64,000 nucleotides of DNA. Source: Polaromonas sp. UBA4122 (GTDB lineage: Bacteria; Pseudomonadota; Gammaproteobacteria; Burkholderiales; Burkholderiaceae_C). The position numbers and the translations under genes were made by a program. The stretch spans positions 63,119-127,118 of the forward strand of contig DFWY01000033.1 of assembly GCA_002381615.1 (NCBI GenBank), in the 5' to 3' direction. Under the pieces are notes generated by a model. It was not told where the DNA came from and did no database searches. It saw only the letters and a program-made list of their open reading frames with translations. Positions 8,090 to 19,026 of the stretch are shown here, in pieces. Each line of letters begins with the position of its first letter. The first letter of the stretch is position 1.

Positions 8090-9433
8090 ATGAGTAAAAA
8101 AGTCTTCATAAAAACCTTCGGCTGCCAGATGAACGAGTACGACTCGGACAAGATGTCTGACGTGCTGAATGCCGCTGAGGGTTACGAGCCCACGCAGAAC
8201 ATGGACGAAGCCGACCTGATCCTGTTCAACACCTGCTCGGTGCGCGAGAAGGCGCAGGAGAAAGTGTTCAGCGACCTGGGCCGCGTCAAGCATTTGAAGG
8301 CAAAAGGCGTGCTGATCGGCGTGGGCGGCTGCGTCGCCAGCCAGGAAGGCGCCGCCATCATCCAGCGAGCGCCGTACGTTGACGTGGTGTTCGGCCCCCA
8401 GACGCTGCACCGCCTGCCGGAACTGCTCGCCAGACGCGCCCGGCTGGGCAAGCCGCAGGTCGACATCAGCTTTCCCGAAATTGAAAAATTTGACCACTTG
8501 CCGCCGGCCCGCGTGGAAGGTGCCAGCGCCTTCGTCAGCATCATGGAAGGCTGCTCCAAGTACTGCAGTTACTGCGTGGTGCCCTACACGCGGGGCGAAG
8601 AAGTCTCGCGGCCCTTTGAAGATGTGCTGGTCGAAGTCGCCGGCCTGGCCGATCAGGGCGTCAAGGAAGTCACGCTGCTGGGACAAAACGTCAATGCCTA
8701 CCGCGGCCCCATGGGCGGAACCGCAGAGATTGCCGACTTTGCCACGCTGCTGGAGTACGTGTCCGACATCCCGGGCATTGAACGCATCCGCTATGTGACC
8801 AGCCACCCCAACGAGTTCACGCAAAGCCTGATCGACGCCTATGGCAAGCTGCCCAAGCTGGTCAATCACCTGCACCTGCCGGTGCAGCATGGCTCGGACC
8901 GCATCCTCATGGCCATGAAGCGCGGCTACACCGCTATGGAATACAAAAGCACCATTCGCAAACTGCGCGCGATCCGCCCCGACCTGGCCATGAGCAGCGA
9001 TTTCATTGTGGGCTTTCCCGGCGAAACCGAAGACGATTTCAACAAGATGATGAAGCTGATCGACGAGATCGGATACGACACCTCTTTCAGCTTCATCTTC
9101 AGCCCGCGGCCCGGCACGCCCGCCGCCAATCTGGCGGACGGCACGCCGCACGAAGTCAAGCTCAAGCGCCTGCAACAACTGCAAGCCACGATTGACGACA
9201 GCGTGCGCGCCATCAGCGCCAGCCGTCTGGGCACGGTGCAGCGCATTCTGGTCGAAGGCGCGTCGCGCAAAGATCCGACCGAGCTGATGGGCCGCACGGA
9301 ATGCAACCGCGTAGTCAATTTCAAGGGCCAGTCGCGGCTGATCGGCCAGATGCTGGACATCACGATCACGCAAGCCACCCAGCGTTCGCTGCGGGGCGAA
9401 GTCCTGACCCGCGACACCGCCGTGCCAGCCTGA
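8090..9433 (+). CDS. miaB: tRNA-2-methylthio-N6-dimethylallyladenosine synthase MiaB
   Basis: 447-aa radical-SAM methylthiotransferase that converts i6A37 to ms2i6A37 in tRNAs. The N-terminal UPF0004 domain supplies three cluster cysteines ([24 protein letters not shown]). The radical-SAM motif CSKYCSYC (CxxxCxxC, about residues 155-162) binds the second 4Fe-4S cluster. A C-terminal TRAM domain covers roughly residues 375-440. The length matches the family. No clear Shine-Dalgarno is seen because the repeat element lies immediately upstream. It is followed closely by the sensor kinase glrK. Confidence 0.96.
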   Translation: MSKKVFIKTFGCQMNEYDSDKMSDVLNAAEGYEPTQNMDEADLILFNTCSVREKAQEKVFSDLGRVKHLKAKGVLIGVGGCVASQEGAAIIQRAPYVDVVFGPQTLHRLPELLARRARLGKPQVDISFPEIEKFDHLPPARVEGASAFVSIMEGCSKYCSYCVVPYTRGEEVSRPFEDVLVEVAGLADQGVKEVTLLGQNVNAYRGPMGGTAEIADFATLLEYVSDIPGIERIRYVTSHPNEFTQSLIDAYGKLPKLVNHLHLPVQHGSDRILMAMKRGYTAMEYKSTIRKLRAIRPDLAMSSDFIVGFPGETEDDFNKMMKLIDEIGYDTSFSFIFSPRPGTPAANLADGTPHEVKLKRLQQLQATIDDSVRAISASRLGTVQRILVEGASRKDPTELMGRTECNRVVNFKGQSRLIGQMLDITITQATQRSLRGEVLTRDTAVPA

Positions 9434-9464
9434 GGCCGCATCGTTGCTCAAGCGTCCCACCCGA

Positions 9465-10886
9465 ATGCTGCAGCGATTTTCGTTCCGGCAACTGCTGGTC
9501 ATCGCCTTCCTGCTGATTGCCGCTTTGCTGGGTGCCGCTTCGCTGCGCGCCCTATTCACGCTTGAAGACCTCACGCTGCAAAGCCGCGACAACGCGGCCC
9601 GCGCGCTCGAACTCAGCGGAGCGGCCCAGTCGCTGAGCGAGCGCAGCGTCTCGATGGAGCGCACCTCGCGGCAGTCGGTCGTGCTCGATGATCGCGTCCT
9701 TGGCAAGCGCTTTGGCGATGAGGCCCGCGAGGCCACGGACATCCTGGCCAGCCTGGCTGCGGAAGGCATACCCAGCGCCAAAGCGCGACAGTGGCGCGCT
9801 CACCTGCAAACCATTGGCAGCCTGCTTGCTGGCCCGCCCGATACCGCGCTCGACCGGGAACGCCAGCTGGCGCAGGCGTTTCGCGAACTGGAAGGGGTCA
9901 ATGCCGCCATTGCGGTGCAGGTGCAGCAAACCATCCAGCAGCGCAACAAATCGTTGGAAGGCAAGCTGGAAGCCAGCCGCAAACACCTGGCACAGCAGGT
10001 GACCTGGGCCATCGTGCTGGCCGTTGCCATGGCGCTGGCTTTCGGTGTCTGGTTCACCTTGCCCCTGAAGCGTCTGGAAAATGCCATTGTGGGCCTCGGC
10101 GAAAACCGGCTGGATCAGGTGATTGCGATTCAGGGTCCGGCCGATCTGGCACTGGTAGGCCAGCGACTGAACTGGCTGCGCCTGCGGCTGGTGGAACTCG
10201 ATGCCGACAAATCCCGGTTTCTACGCCACATTTCGCACGAACTCAAAACACCGCTGGCGTCGCTGCGTGAAGGGGTGTCGCTGCTGGAAGATGGCGTGGC
10301 CGGCACCCTGAGCAATGACCAGCGCGAAATTGCACAAATTCTCAGGCACAACACCGGCGTATTGCAGGGCCAGATTGAAGACCTGCTACGCTTCAATACG
10401 GCGGCGTTCGAGGCCCGCCAACTGCACCGGCAGAACGTTGATCTATTGCAACTCATAGAAGATCAGGTCGACGCGCAACGGCTGCAATGGCGCGCACGGG
10501 AACTGTCGGTCACGGTCATAGGCGAGCCGCTCAAAATGGAGGTGGACCCCGAGAAAATCGGTACCGCGCTGGCCAACCTGCTGTCCAACGCCATTCGCTA
10601 TTCACCGCTCAGAGGCCTGATTCGCCTGGAGTTGATCCGACTGCCAGGCCTTGCGCGCATTGACATTCACGACCAGGGAATAGGCGTGGCCCTGGCCGAC
10701 CGCGAACGGATTTTTGAACCCTTTTACCGTGGCGAGCGCCAGCCGGCCGACGTGGTTCGCGGCAGCGGCATCGGGCTGTCCATCGTGCACGAGTACATCG
10801 CCGCGCACGGCGGACGCATAGCGCTGCTGCCGGACCAACCTGGTGCACACTTCAGAATTGAGCTTCCTCATGTTTTTAAAAACTGA
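9465..10886 (+). CDS. glrK: Sensor histidine kinase GlrK/QseE-like
   Basis: 473 aa from ATG 9465; a TTG at 9444 is an alternative start. The first membrane segment is about residues 8-30 and the second about 173-192 (WAIVLAVAMALAFGVWF), with a helical periplasmic domain between them. A HAMP-like linker follows. The HisKA domain has the phosphoacceptor in RHISHELKTPLASL (His258). The ATPase domain carries N, G1 (DQGIGVA) and G2 (GSGIGLSI) boxes. Followed by qseG (17-nt overlap) and glrR, it reproduces the enterobacterial glrK-qseG-glrR operon, which responds to envelope stress. Confidence 0.88.
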   Translation: MLQRFSFRQLLVIAFLLIAALLGAASLRALFTLEDLTLQSRDNAARALELSGAAQSLSERSVSMERTSRQSVVLDDRVLGKRFGDEAREATDILASLAAEGIPSAKARQWRAHLQTIGSLLAGPPDTALDRERQLAQAFRELEGVNAAIAVQVQQTIQQRNKSLEGKLEASRKHLAQQVTWAIVLAVAMALAFGVWFTLPLKRLENAIVGLGENRLDQVIAIQGPADLALVGQRLNWLRLRLVELDADKSRFLRHISHELKTPLASLREGVSLLEDGVAGTLSNDQREIAQILRHNTGVLQGQIEDLLRFNTAAFEARQLHRQNVDLLQLIEDQVDAQRLQWRARELSVTVIGEPLKMEVDPEKIGTALANLLSNAIRYSPLRGLIRLELIRLPGLARIDIHDQGIGVALADRERIFEPFYRGERQPADVVRGSGIGLSIVHEYIAAHGGRIALLPDQPGAHFRIELPHVFKN

Positions 10887-11528
10887 ATTTATCTCGCCCC
10901 GCACCTACCGCTGCCTGCTGGCTTCGGTGGCTGTGGCCGTGCTGGCAGCCTGCAGCACCAGCCCGTCCAGCAAGAGCGCTGAAGTAGCAGCGGGCCGGAT
11001 GACGGCGCCCTCTTCTGTCGCCTACGACGGCACCGGCCGGCCCAGCGCTGGCCAGCCAACACCTCAGGCCAACACAGCTGCATCGCCAGCGACTGACGCC
11101 ACCCTGCGCATGCTGGCCTATGCGGACCGGGTACGTTTGATGCTCCCTGCAGAGCTAAGCCAGGAGATGACGCGGCTAGGTGAGGTGTCAGCCCCTGCCG
11201 AGCAGCTTCAGCTGTCACTGGTGCTGAGCCAGCTGCGTCAGTTGCCTGAACTGATACGTGCGCAAGAGCTGCTGGCCCGCGTGCTCGGCAATGACGACGC
11301 CCAGGCATTGCATCCGCTGGCCCGCTTGCTGGCCGCGCGTTATGGCGAGCAGCGCCGCCTCGAAGAACAACTTGAAAAGCAAACCCAGCAGGTGCGCGAC
11401 CTGCAGCGCAGGATGGACCAGACCAATGAAAGACTGGAGGCGCTCAAGGCCATTGAACGCAGCCTGACGAGCCGGCCCCCCGCTGCGTCGTCCTCGTCTC
11501 CGCTTAACCGTGCCCGCCCCCCAGCGCC

Positions 11529-11532
<4 letters not shown>
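10870..11532 (+). CDS. qseG: QseG-like outer-membrane lipoprotein
   Basis: About 220 aa. The N-terminus has a lipoprotein signal with lipobox LAAC (VAVAVLAACSTSPSS), so the mature protein is lipidated on Cys. The C-terminal part is a predicted coiled coil rich in Glu, Gln and Arg (roughly residues 150-205: EEQLEKQTQQVRDLQRRMDQ). Position between glrK and glrR identifies it as QseG; sequence alone would say only lipoprotein. In enterobacteria QseG contacts the periplasmic domain of the kinase and promotes its activity. It overlaps glrK by 17 nt and glrR by 4 nt. Confidence 0.75.
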
Positions 11533-12916
<1,384 letters not shown>

Positions 12917-12917
<1 letters not shown>

Positions 12918-12934
12918 GTCGCTCTCAGGCGACA
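12917..12934. promoter_or_regulatory. Candidate GlrR activator site 1 (one mismatch)
   Basis: AGTC-N10-GACA beginning on the last base of the glrR stop codon. It shares GTCGCT and GGCGACA with site 2, which argues that the pair is not random. Its centre is about 206 bp upstream of the predicted mdoG transcription start. Confidence 0.5.
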
Positions 12935-12983
12935 GGCTTAGACCCCTGATTTCAAAGGGATTTCTCATCCCAGACCAGAATGC

Positions 12984-13001
12984 TGTCGCTGCCTGGCGAC
13001 A
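12984..13001. promoter_or_regulatory. Candidate GlrR activator site 2 (exact TGTC-N10-GACA)
   Basis: TGTCGCTGCCTGGCGACA fits the TGTC-N10-GACA consensus recalled for GlrR/QseF in enterobacteria. It is centred about 140 bp upstream of the predicted sigma-54 start, a normal distance for an enhancer-binding protein. Confidence 0.6.
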
Positions 13002-13073
13002 AAAAAACCGGTTTATGCCAGTTTATTCGACCATTTCCCGATTTTCCTCCATAGAAAAATTCTGAATTGATTC

Positions 13074-13086
13074 CAAGCCATTGATT
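13074..13086 (-). promoter_or_regulatory. IHF binding site between enhancer and sigma-54 promoter
   Basis: The minus strand reads AATCAATGGCTTG, a full match to WATCAA-N4-TTR. It lies in an AT-rich stretch 20-32 bp upstream of the -24 element, the usual place for IHF to bend DNA at sigma-54 promoters. Confidence 0.55.
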
Positions 13087-13105
13087 TAAAAAGGATTTTT
13101 CAAGC

Positions 13106-13120
13106 TGGCACAGGGTTTGC
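13106..13120 (+). promoter_or_regulatory. Sigma-54 (-24/-12) promoter upstream of mdoG
   Basis: TGGCAC (13106-13111) and TTGC (13117-13120) have the invariant GG and GC 10 bp apart, matching TGGCAC-N5-TTGC exactly. The expected start, 11-12 nt after GC, falls at about 13131-13132, right at the mdoG ATG (13133). The transcript would therefore be leaderless or nearly so, unless translation starts elsewhere. Confidence 0.65.
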
Positions 13121-13132
13121 CCTAGTCATGCC

Positions 13133-14716
13133 ATGCAAGCCTTTTTTCGCCTTTCTGTCCCCTCCTGCCGACTTGCGTTACGGGCCCGCTTTGCAGCCCT
13201 GGTGTGCCTGGCTGCTCTGGTTGCGGGCCAGGCCCATGCCTGGAGCCTCGACGACGTCGCCGGACTGGCCCAGCAGAGCGCCCAAGCACCATTCCAGTCG
13301 GCGCGCCATGCCGTCCCGGCTGAACTTGCAAAGCTGGACTATGACGGCTACCGCGACATCCGCTTCAACCCGGACCGCGCCTTGTGGCGCGCCGACCAAC
13401 TGCCCTACGAAGCCAACTTTTTCCATGTAGGGCCGCATGGGGACTCTGTTCGCATCCACGAAATCACCCCGGAGGGTGTCAAGCTCTTGCCCTATGACCC
13501 GGCCAACTTCAACTTTGGAAAAAACAAGGTTACTCCCCAGCGCTGGGGAGACTTGGGCCACGGCGGGCTACGGGCCTTCAGCCATCTGAACTCGGCGGCC
13601 TACAAAGACGAATTGATCGTTTTTCTGGGTGCCAGCTACTTCAGGGCGCTGGGCGCCGGCCAGCGCTATGGCCTGTCGGCGCGCGGCCTTGCGGTGGACA
13701 CGGTAGGCGCTGCGCGGGAAGAGTTTCCGCGCTTTACCGACTTCTGGCTGGAAAAGCCCGCACCAGGCGCCGAGCGGCTCACCGTTTTCGCATTGATGGA
13801 CTCGCAGCACATGACGGGCGCCTACCGCTTCGATATCAAGCCGGGCAAGCAGACCGTCACGCAAGTGCATGCCCACATCTTCATGCGCGCGACCGAAAAA
13901 CCAGTAGTCACGCTGGGCCTGGCACCGCTGACCAGCATGTTTTTCTTTGGCGAGAACCAGCCCCGGCCCGGCGACTTTCGCCCCGAAGTGCACGACTCGG
14001 ACGGCCTGATGGTCGCGACCGGTGAAGGCGAATGGCTGTGGCGTCCGCTGCAAAATCCGACGTCACCGCTGGTCACCTCGTTCAGCATGAAGAGCCTGAA
14101 AGGCTTTGGCCTGATGCAGCGCGACCGGGCTTTCAACAGCTACGAAGACACCGAAGCACGCTATGAACTCCGGCCTAGCGCCTGGGTCACGCCCTTGAAC
14201 GACTTTGGCGACTGGGGCGCCGGAAAAGTGGAACTTCTGCAATTTGCGACGCCCGACGAAACCCACGACAACGTGGCGGCCTACTGGGTGCCGGGAAAAA
14301 TGCCGGCGCCCGGCCAGTCCCTCGACATCGCCTACCAGATTGCCTGGCAGGGCAAAAACCAGCAATTGCCGCCCAACGGCTGGGTCACGCAATCGCGCCG
14401 CGGCACGGGCTACTCCAAGCTCGGCGCGGATGCCCAGGGCCAGCAGATTCAGTTCGTCATCGATTTTGCCGGCCCCGCACTCGACGCCTTGCCCGAAGAC
14501 GCGAAGGTCGAGGCCATAGTGACGGCCAGCGCCAACGCACGCGTGTTGGAAAGCCTGGCTTACCGCAACCCCGCGACGGGCGCCTGGCGCATGACCTTGC
14601 GCGTGCAGCGACTGAACAACGCTAGCCAGCCGGCCCAGCCCATTGAGTTGCGCGCCTTCCTCCAACACAACAGCAACACCCTGACCGAAACATGGACCAA
14701 CCTGATCACAAACTGA
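13133..14716 (+). CDS. mdoG: Glucan biosynthesis protein G (MdoG/OpgG), periplasmic
   Basis: 527 aa with a signal peptide (about residues 1-36, cleavage after GQAHA). The mature OpgG domain opens YDGYRDIRFNPDRALWR. It contains the family segments GASYFRALGAGQRYGLSARG, EEFPRFTDFW and DSQHMTGAYRF. The length matches OpgG (about 510 aa). It acts in the periplasm on the beta-1,2-glucan backbone of osmoregulated periplasmic glucans. It overlaps mdoH by 25 nt, the standard opgGH arrangement. The upstream sequence has a sigma-54 promoter with IHF and activator sites, so glrR is the likely regulator. Confidence 0.93.
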   Translation: MQAFFRLSVPSCRLALRARFAALVCLAALVAGQAHAWSLDDVAGLAQQSAQAPFQSARHAVPAELAKLDYDGYRDIRFNPDRALWRADQLPYEANFFHVGPHGDSVRIHEITPEGVKLLPYDPANFNFGKNKVTPQRWGDLGHGGLRAFSHLNSAAYKDELIVFLGASYFRALGAGQRYGLSARGLAVDTVGAAREEFPRFTDFWLEKPAPGAERLTVFALMDSQHMTGAYRFDIKPGKQTVTQVHAHIFMRATEKPVVTLGLAPLTSMFFFGENQPRPGDFRPEVHDSDGLMVATGEGEWLWRPLQNPTSPLVTSFSMKSLKGFGLMQRDRAFNSYEDTEARYELRPSAWVTPLNDFGDWGAGKVELLQFATPDETHDNVAAYWVPGKMPAPGQSLDIAYQIAWQGKNQQLPPNGWVTQSRRGTGYSKLGADAQGQQIQFVIDFAGPALDALPEDAKVEAIVTASANARVLESLAYRNPATGAWRMTLRVQRLNNASQPAQPIELRAFLQHNSNTLTETWTNLITN

Positions 14717-16674
14717 ATCGGCGCAGCCTGCTGCGCGAAGAACGTCACCCCAATGCGGTCACTGCGCCGCCCGTTAATCGCGGCTCCATGGCACCGCGTC
14801 CCTGGCGTGGATTCTGGAACAGCATCGGCACCGCCACCTTGCGGCCCCTGCTTGGGAAGACCGATGCGGCGGCACCTCAAGCTTCTGCCTCCGGAGAGCT
14901 GGAGCCCTGGCAACATGCCGCCAAACGCCGCCGCGCCGTGTTTGTGTTGCTGACCGTGATCAGTACGGTGCTGGCCACCAGGCTTTTTGCCGACGTGCAG
15001 CCCGACTACGACAGCGCCTGGCTGCAATATGGCCAGCTCGCCCTGTTTGCACTGCTGTCTGCCTGGGTGGTCACGGGCTTCATGACGGCCATGATGGGTT
15101 TTTATGTGACGCTGCGCAGCGATGCCCACGCCCTGTCGGCTAAAAAGGTCCAGCACCACACGCTCGATGCGGCCACGCGGACCGCCATCATCATGCCGAT
15201 CTGCAACGAAGATGTGCGCACGGTATTTGCAGGTTTGCGCGCCACCTGTGAATCCGTCGCGGTGACCGGCCATGTCCAGGCCTTCGACGTGTTTGTCCTG
15301 TCTGACAGCAACCAGCCGGCGATCCAGAAAGCCGAGCGCGCCGCCTGGGAAGACTTGCGGGCCCAACTGGCCAGCCAGCCTGAGCAGCCACAAATCGAGG
15401 TGTATTACCGCCTGCGCAAACGCCGCACCGACCGCAAGGCCGGCAACGTAGCCGACTTCTGCCGCCGCTGGGGCAAGGACTACCGCTACATGGTGGTGCT
15501 CGATGCAGACAGCGTGATGAGTGGCGACTGCCTGGTCTCCATGGTCAAGCTGATGGAAGCCAACCCCACAGCTGGCATCATCCAGACCGCCACACAGGCC
15601 ATCGGCCATGTCACATTGCACGCCCGTGCGCAGCAGTTCGCCTCGCGCGTGACCGGCCGCCTCTTCACGCTGGGCATGCAGTTCTGGCAGATGGGCGAGT
15701 CGCACTACTGGGGCCACAACGCCATCATTCGCATAGCACCCTTCATGCAGCACTGCGCGCTGGCACGCATCAAGGGCACGGGCGGCATGGCGGGCAGCAT
15801 CATGTCGCATGATTTTGTTGAAGCCGCCCTGATGCGCCGCGCCGGTTACCACGTCTGGCTGGTGGCCGACCTGGTGGGCAGCTATGAGCAGCAGCCGCCC
15901 GACCTGCTGGCCGAGCTGCAGCGCGACCGCCGCTGGTGCCAGGGCAACCTGCAAAACTCGCGTCTGATTGCCGAGCCCGGGATTCACCCGGTGCACCGCT
16001 CCATGTTTGGCACCGGTGCCATGGCCTACCTGTCAGCACCCTTGTGGCTGTGCTTCCTCACACTGGGGACCGCGCTGTGGCTGTCGGGCTCGCCCATGGT
16101 GGCCGACTGGGCGCTGCTGCCCGGCGAACTCGTGTCGCTCTGGTCCTGGACGCTGTGCCTGCTGTTTTTGCCGCGCATTCTTGGCATCGCCGCCGTGCTG
16201 CTCAAGCGGGAGCAGCAGGCCTATGGCGGCACGGCCAACCTGCTGCGCAGCGCGCTGCTGGAAACACTGATCGCCCTACTGCAGGCGCCCATCCGCATGC
16301 TGGCACACTCGCTGTTTGTGGCGGTCGCGCTGACCGGGCTGAAGCTGGAATGGAAGTCGCCCCCGCGCGAAGCGGCGGCGGTGCCGTGGCGTCATGCGCT
16401 AGCGCAACTCGCACCGATGAGCGCGGTGATCGTGCTGCTGGCAGCCGGCATCGCCTTGATCGACGCGCGCGCGCTGGTCTGGTTGCTGCCGGTGGGCCTG
16501 CCCCTGCTGCTGGCGATTCCGATGACCGTGATGACCAGCAAGGTGGGGGTAGGCACGGCGATGCGCGCGCAGAACTACCTGCTGATTCCTGAAGAAACCC
16601 GGTCACCGGCGGTGCTGCGCCGCGCCTGGCTGCACGCCGGCCAGCTGGCCAAGCCGCGGCTGAGAGCCGCATGA
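14692..16674 (+). CDS. mdoH: Glucans biosynthesis glucosyltransferase H (MdoH/OpgH)
   Basis: 660-aa inner-membrane GT2 glucosyltransferase that polymerises UDP-glucose into the OPG backbone and exports it. A cytoplasmic N-terminal region (about 75 aa) precedes two membrane segments (about 80-135). The catalytic domain shows VLSDSN, VLDADS, the HDFVEAALMRRAG motif and RDRRWCQGNLQ (Q/RxxRW). Several C-terminal membrane spans follow from about residue 445. The N-terminal region is shorter than in enterobacterial OpgH (about 850 aa), which is usual for this group. It is translationally coupled to mdoG. Confidence 0.95.
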   Translation: MDQPDHKLNRRSLLREERHPNAVTAPPVNRGSMAPRPWRGFWNSIGTATLRPLLGKTDAAAPQASASGELEPWQHAAKRRRAVFVLLTVISTVLATRLFADVQPDYDSAWLQYGQLALFALLSAWVVTGFMTAMMGFYVTLRSDAHALSAKKVQHHTLDAATRTAIIMPICNEDVRTVFAGLRATCESVAVTGHVQAFDVFVLSDSNQPAIQKAERAAWEDLRAQLASQPEQPQIEVYYRLRKRRTDRKAGNVADFCRRWGKDYRYMVVLDADSVMSGDCLVSMVKLMEANPTAGIIQTATQAIGHVTLHARAQQFASRVTGRLFTLGMQFWQMGESHYWGHNAIIRIAPFMQHCALARIKGTGGMAGSIMSHDFVEAALMRRAGYHVWLVADLVGSYEQQPPDLLAELQRDRRWCQGNLQNSRLIAEPGIHPVHRSMFGTGAMAYLSAPLWLCFLTLGTALWLSGSPMVADWALLPGELVSLWSWTLCLLFLPRILGIAAVLLKREQQAYGGTANLLRSALLETLIALLQAPIRMLAHSLFVAVALTGLKLEWKSPPREAAAVPWRHALAQLAPMSAVIVLLAAGIALIDARALVWLLPVGLPLLLAIPMTVMTSKVGVGTAMRAQNYLLIPEETRSPAVLRRAWLHAGQLAKPRLRAA

Positions 16675-16710
16675 ACGTTTCGGGAAACAGAGCTTCCGAA
16701 GCGGAGAAAT

Positions 16711-16771
16711 ACTATCATTTTGATAGCTTGCTGCGCCCGGATTTATTGGGCTACAGCCTCTTTTTACTTAA
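16711..16771 (+). repeat. Dispersed intergenic palindromic repeat, copy 2
   Basis: ACTATCATTTTGATAGCTTG opens the element. A GCGCCCGG...TTGGGCTA half and a T-rich tail follow. It fills the space between the convergent mdoH and ffh genes. Confidence 0.7.
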
Positions 16772-16780
16772 GAAATAGGC

Positions 16781-18139
16781 TCAGAACTTGGGCATGCCTT
16801 TCATGCCCCCCATGCGCTTCATCATCTTCATCATGCCGCCGCCCTTCATCTTTTTCATCATGCCCTGCATTTGCTCAAACTCCTTGAGCAGGCGGTTGAC
16901 TTCCTGAACCTGCACGCCTGAGCCGACCGCAATGCGCCGCTTGCGCGTGGCCTTGATCAGTTCAGGCTTGCGGCGCTCCAGCGGCGTCATGCTCTGGATG
17001 ATGCCTTCCTTGCGCTTGATGTCTTTTTCGGCCTTCTCCATGTCGACCTGGCCGGCCTTGGCCGCCATTTGCGCCGGCAGCTTATCGAGCAGGCTGGACA
17101 GGCCACCCATGCTTTTCATTTGCTGCAGCTGGCTTAAAAAGTCACTCAGATCAAAGCCGCTGCCGGATTTGATTTTGGCGGCGAGCTTTTGCGCCGCGGC
17201 CATGTCCACCCCGGCAGCCACCTGCTCGACCAACGCAACAATGTCGCCCATACCCAGAATGCGGCCGGCGTGGCGCTCGGCATCAAACACTTCCAGGCCG
17301 TCGAGTTTTTCGCTGGTACCGGAAAACTTGATGGGTGCTCCGGTAATCTGCCGCACGCTGAGCGCGGCACCACCGCGCGAATCGCCGTCGGTCTTGGTCA
17401 GGATGATGCCGGTCAGCGGCAGCGCCTCCTTGAAGGCCTTGGCCGTGTTGACGGCATCCTGGCCCTGCATGGCATCGACCACGAACAGTGTTTCAACCGG
17501 ATTGAGAGCCGCGTGCAGCTCCTTGATCTCTTTCATCAAGGCTTCGTCAATGGCCAGTCGGCCGGCCGTGTCGACAAGCAACACGTCAAAGAAATGCTTG
17601 CGCGCATAGTCGATGGCGGCTTTGGCAATATCGACGGGCTTTTGATCCGGTGTGCTGGGAAACCATTCAGCACCGGCCTGCTTCGTGACGGTCTTGAGCT
17701 GCTCAATAGCGGCAGGCCGGTAAACGTCAGCAGACACTGTCAGCACTTTTTTCTTGCGCTTTTCAATCAGGTGCTTGGCCAGCTTGGCCGTGGTGGTGGT
17801 TTTACCTGCGCCTTGCAGGCCAGCCATCAAAATAACCGCCGGCGGTTGCGCCGCCAGGTTGATGTCGCTGACACCTTCGCCCATCGTCGCCGCCAGTTCG
17901 CGGTTGACAATCCCCACCAGCGCTTGCCCGGGGGACAGTGAGCCCATTACTTCCTGGCCCAGTGCCTTGTCCTTGACACGGGCGATGAAGTCGCGCACCA
18001 CCGGCAGGGCCACGTCGGCCTCTAGCAGCGCCATGCGCACCTCGCGCAGCATGTCCTGCACGTTGGATTCGGTGATGCGGGCCTGGCCTCGCATTTCCTT
18101 GACGAGGCGGGATAACTTGTCGGTAAGGGCTGAAGCCAT
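16781..18139 (-). CDS. ffh: Signal recognition particle protein Ffh
   Basis: 452-aa SRP GTPase that binds 4.5S RNA and signal sequences and docks with FtsY. It starts at ATG 18139 (MASALTDKLSRLVKEMRGQA). The N domain leads into the G domain with P-loop GLQGAGKTTT, DTAGRLAIDE (G3) and TKTDGDSRGGAAL (G4 plus closing loop). The Met-rich M domain ends in the hydrophobic Met/Gly/Lys tail. Length is typical. It is divergent from the ccsA-like gene across about 85 bp, as in many proteobacteria. Confidence 0.97.
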   Translation of the reverse strand: MASALTDKLSRLVKEMRGQARITESNVQDMLREVRMALLEADVALPVVRDFIARVKDKALGQEVMGSLSPGQALVGIVNRELAATMGEGVSDINLAAQPPAVILMAGLQGAGKTTTTAKLAKHLIEKRKKKVLTVSADVYRPAAIEQLKTVTKQAGAEWFPSTPDQKPVDIAKAAIDYARKHFFDVLLVDTAGRLAIDEALMKEIKELHAALNPVETLFVVDAMQGQDAVNTAKAFKEALPLTGIILTKTDGDSRGGAALSVRQITGAPIKFSGTSEKLDGLEVFDAERHAGRILGMGDIVALVEQVAAGVDMAAAQKLAAKIKSGSGFDLSDFLSQLQQMKSMGGLSSLLDKLPAQMAAKAGQVDMEKAEKDIKRKEGIIQSMTPLERRKPELIKATRKRRIAVGSGVQVQEVNRLLKEFEQMQGMMKKMKGGGMMKMMKRMGGMKGMPKF

Positions 18140-18225
18140 CAATGGGGTCCGGGAAGTGGGAAGTGAGGCTCCGAGAGGAGCGCAAAAAGGTCATGGAAGA
18201 CCTGGCGAGGCGCTAAACTGTAGCC

Positions 18226-19026
18226 ATGATTTTAGCTTTAAGCACTTTGTGGGGTCTTGCAGCGGCGGCAGGTGCCGTCACAGCCTATGCAGTACTTGCG
18301 TTGGCCGCCCCACGTCTGGGTTCCGGCACCATCCGCGGCCTGTTGCTGGCGGCTTGGTTGCTGCACGCACTGGCATTGGCCGAAGGCCTGCTGGGCGAGC
18401 CACCGCGCTTTGGTTTTGCACCCGCGATTTCCATGACTGTCTGGCTGATGCTGACCGTGTATGCGATTGAAAGCCGCCTGCTCCCGCAGCTTCAGGCCCA
18501 TTGGGCGCTGGCGGGGCTGGGCAGCGCAGCGGTCATCCTGTCGCTCATTTTTCCGGGCGCCAGTTACCCCGCGATTGCTTCGCCCTGGCTACCGCTGCAC
18601 TGGGCTTTGGGTATTGCCTCTTACGGGCTGTTTGCTGCCGCGGTGGTGCATGGCTGGCTGATGACCCGGTCCGAACGCGCCATCCGGCTGGCTGGGCAAA
18701 CCTATGTCGGCGTGCCGCTGCTCACACTGGAACGCCTCACCTTTCGCTTTGTGGAAGCAGGTTTTGCTCTGCTTTCAGCAACCTTGCTGGTGGGCTGGCT
18801 GTTCGCCGAAACACTTTACGGGCCCGGTCTGGCCTGGAAGTGGAACCACAAAACAGTGTTTTCAGTGCTGGCCTGGCTGACCTTCGCAGGTTTGCTGGTC
18901 GGGCGCGCCCGTCTGGGCTGGCGTGGCCGCAAAGCCATTCGTGTGCTGTACCTGGGCGCTGGCCTGCTGCTGCTGGGCTATGCCGGTTCGAGTTTTGTGC
19001 TTGAAGTCATCCTGAGGCGGGCATGA
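18226..19026 (+). CDS. CcsA/YpjD-family cytochrome c assembly membrane protein
   Basis: 266 aa with about eight predicted membrane helices. It carries the conserved C-terminal AWKWNHKTVFSVLAWLTFA with its invariant His and the loop LPLHWALGIASYG, matching the CcsA/CcmC/YpjD superfamily. True CcsA proteins are longer and sit with CcsB. The position beside ffh is that of the ypjD gene, whose precise role is unsettled, so I do not claim haem export. It overlaps the next gene by 4 nt (ATGA). Confidence 0.82.
   Translation: MILALSTLWGLAAAAGAVTAYAVLALAAPRLGSGTIRGLLLAAWLLHALALAEGLLGEPPRFGFAPAISMTVWLMLTVYAIESRLLPQLQAHWALAGLGSAAVILSLIFPGASYPAIASPWLPLHWALGIASYGLFAAAVVHGWLMTRSERAIRLAGQTYVGVPLLTLERLTFRFVEAGFALLSATLLVGWLFAETLYGPGLAWKWNHKTVFSVLAWLTFAGLLVGRARLGWRGRKAIRVLYLGAGLLLLGYAGSSFVLEVILRRA

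Noticed and set aside
8072-9781. 569-aa minus-strand frame spanning miaB and the start of glrK
   Set aside because: It is the antisense shadow of miaB in a GC-rich genome; the plus-strand radical-SAM motifs are decisive.
14560-15996. 478-aa minus-strand frame in mdoH
   Set aside because: Antisense shadow; the plus strand encodes an unmistakable OpgH glycosyltransferase.
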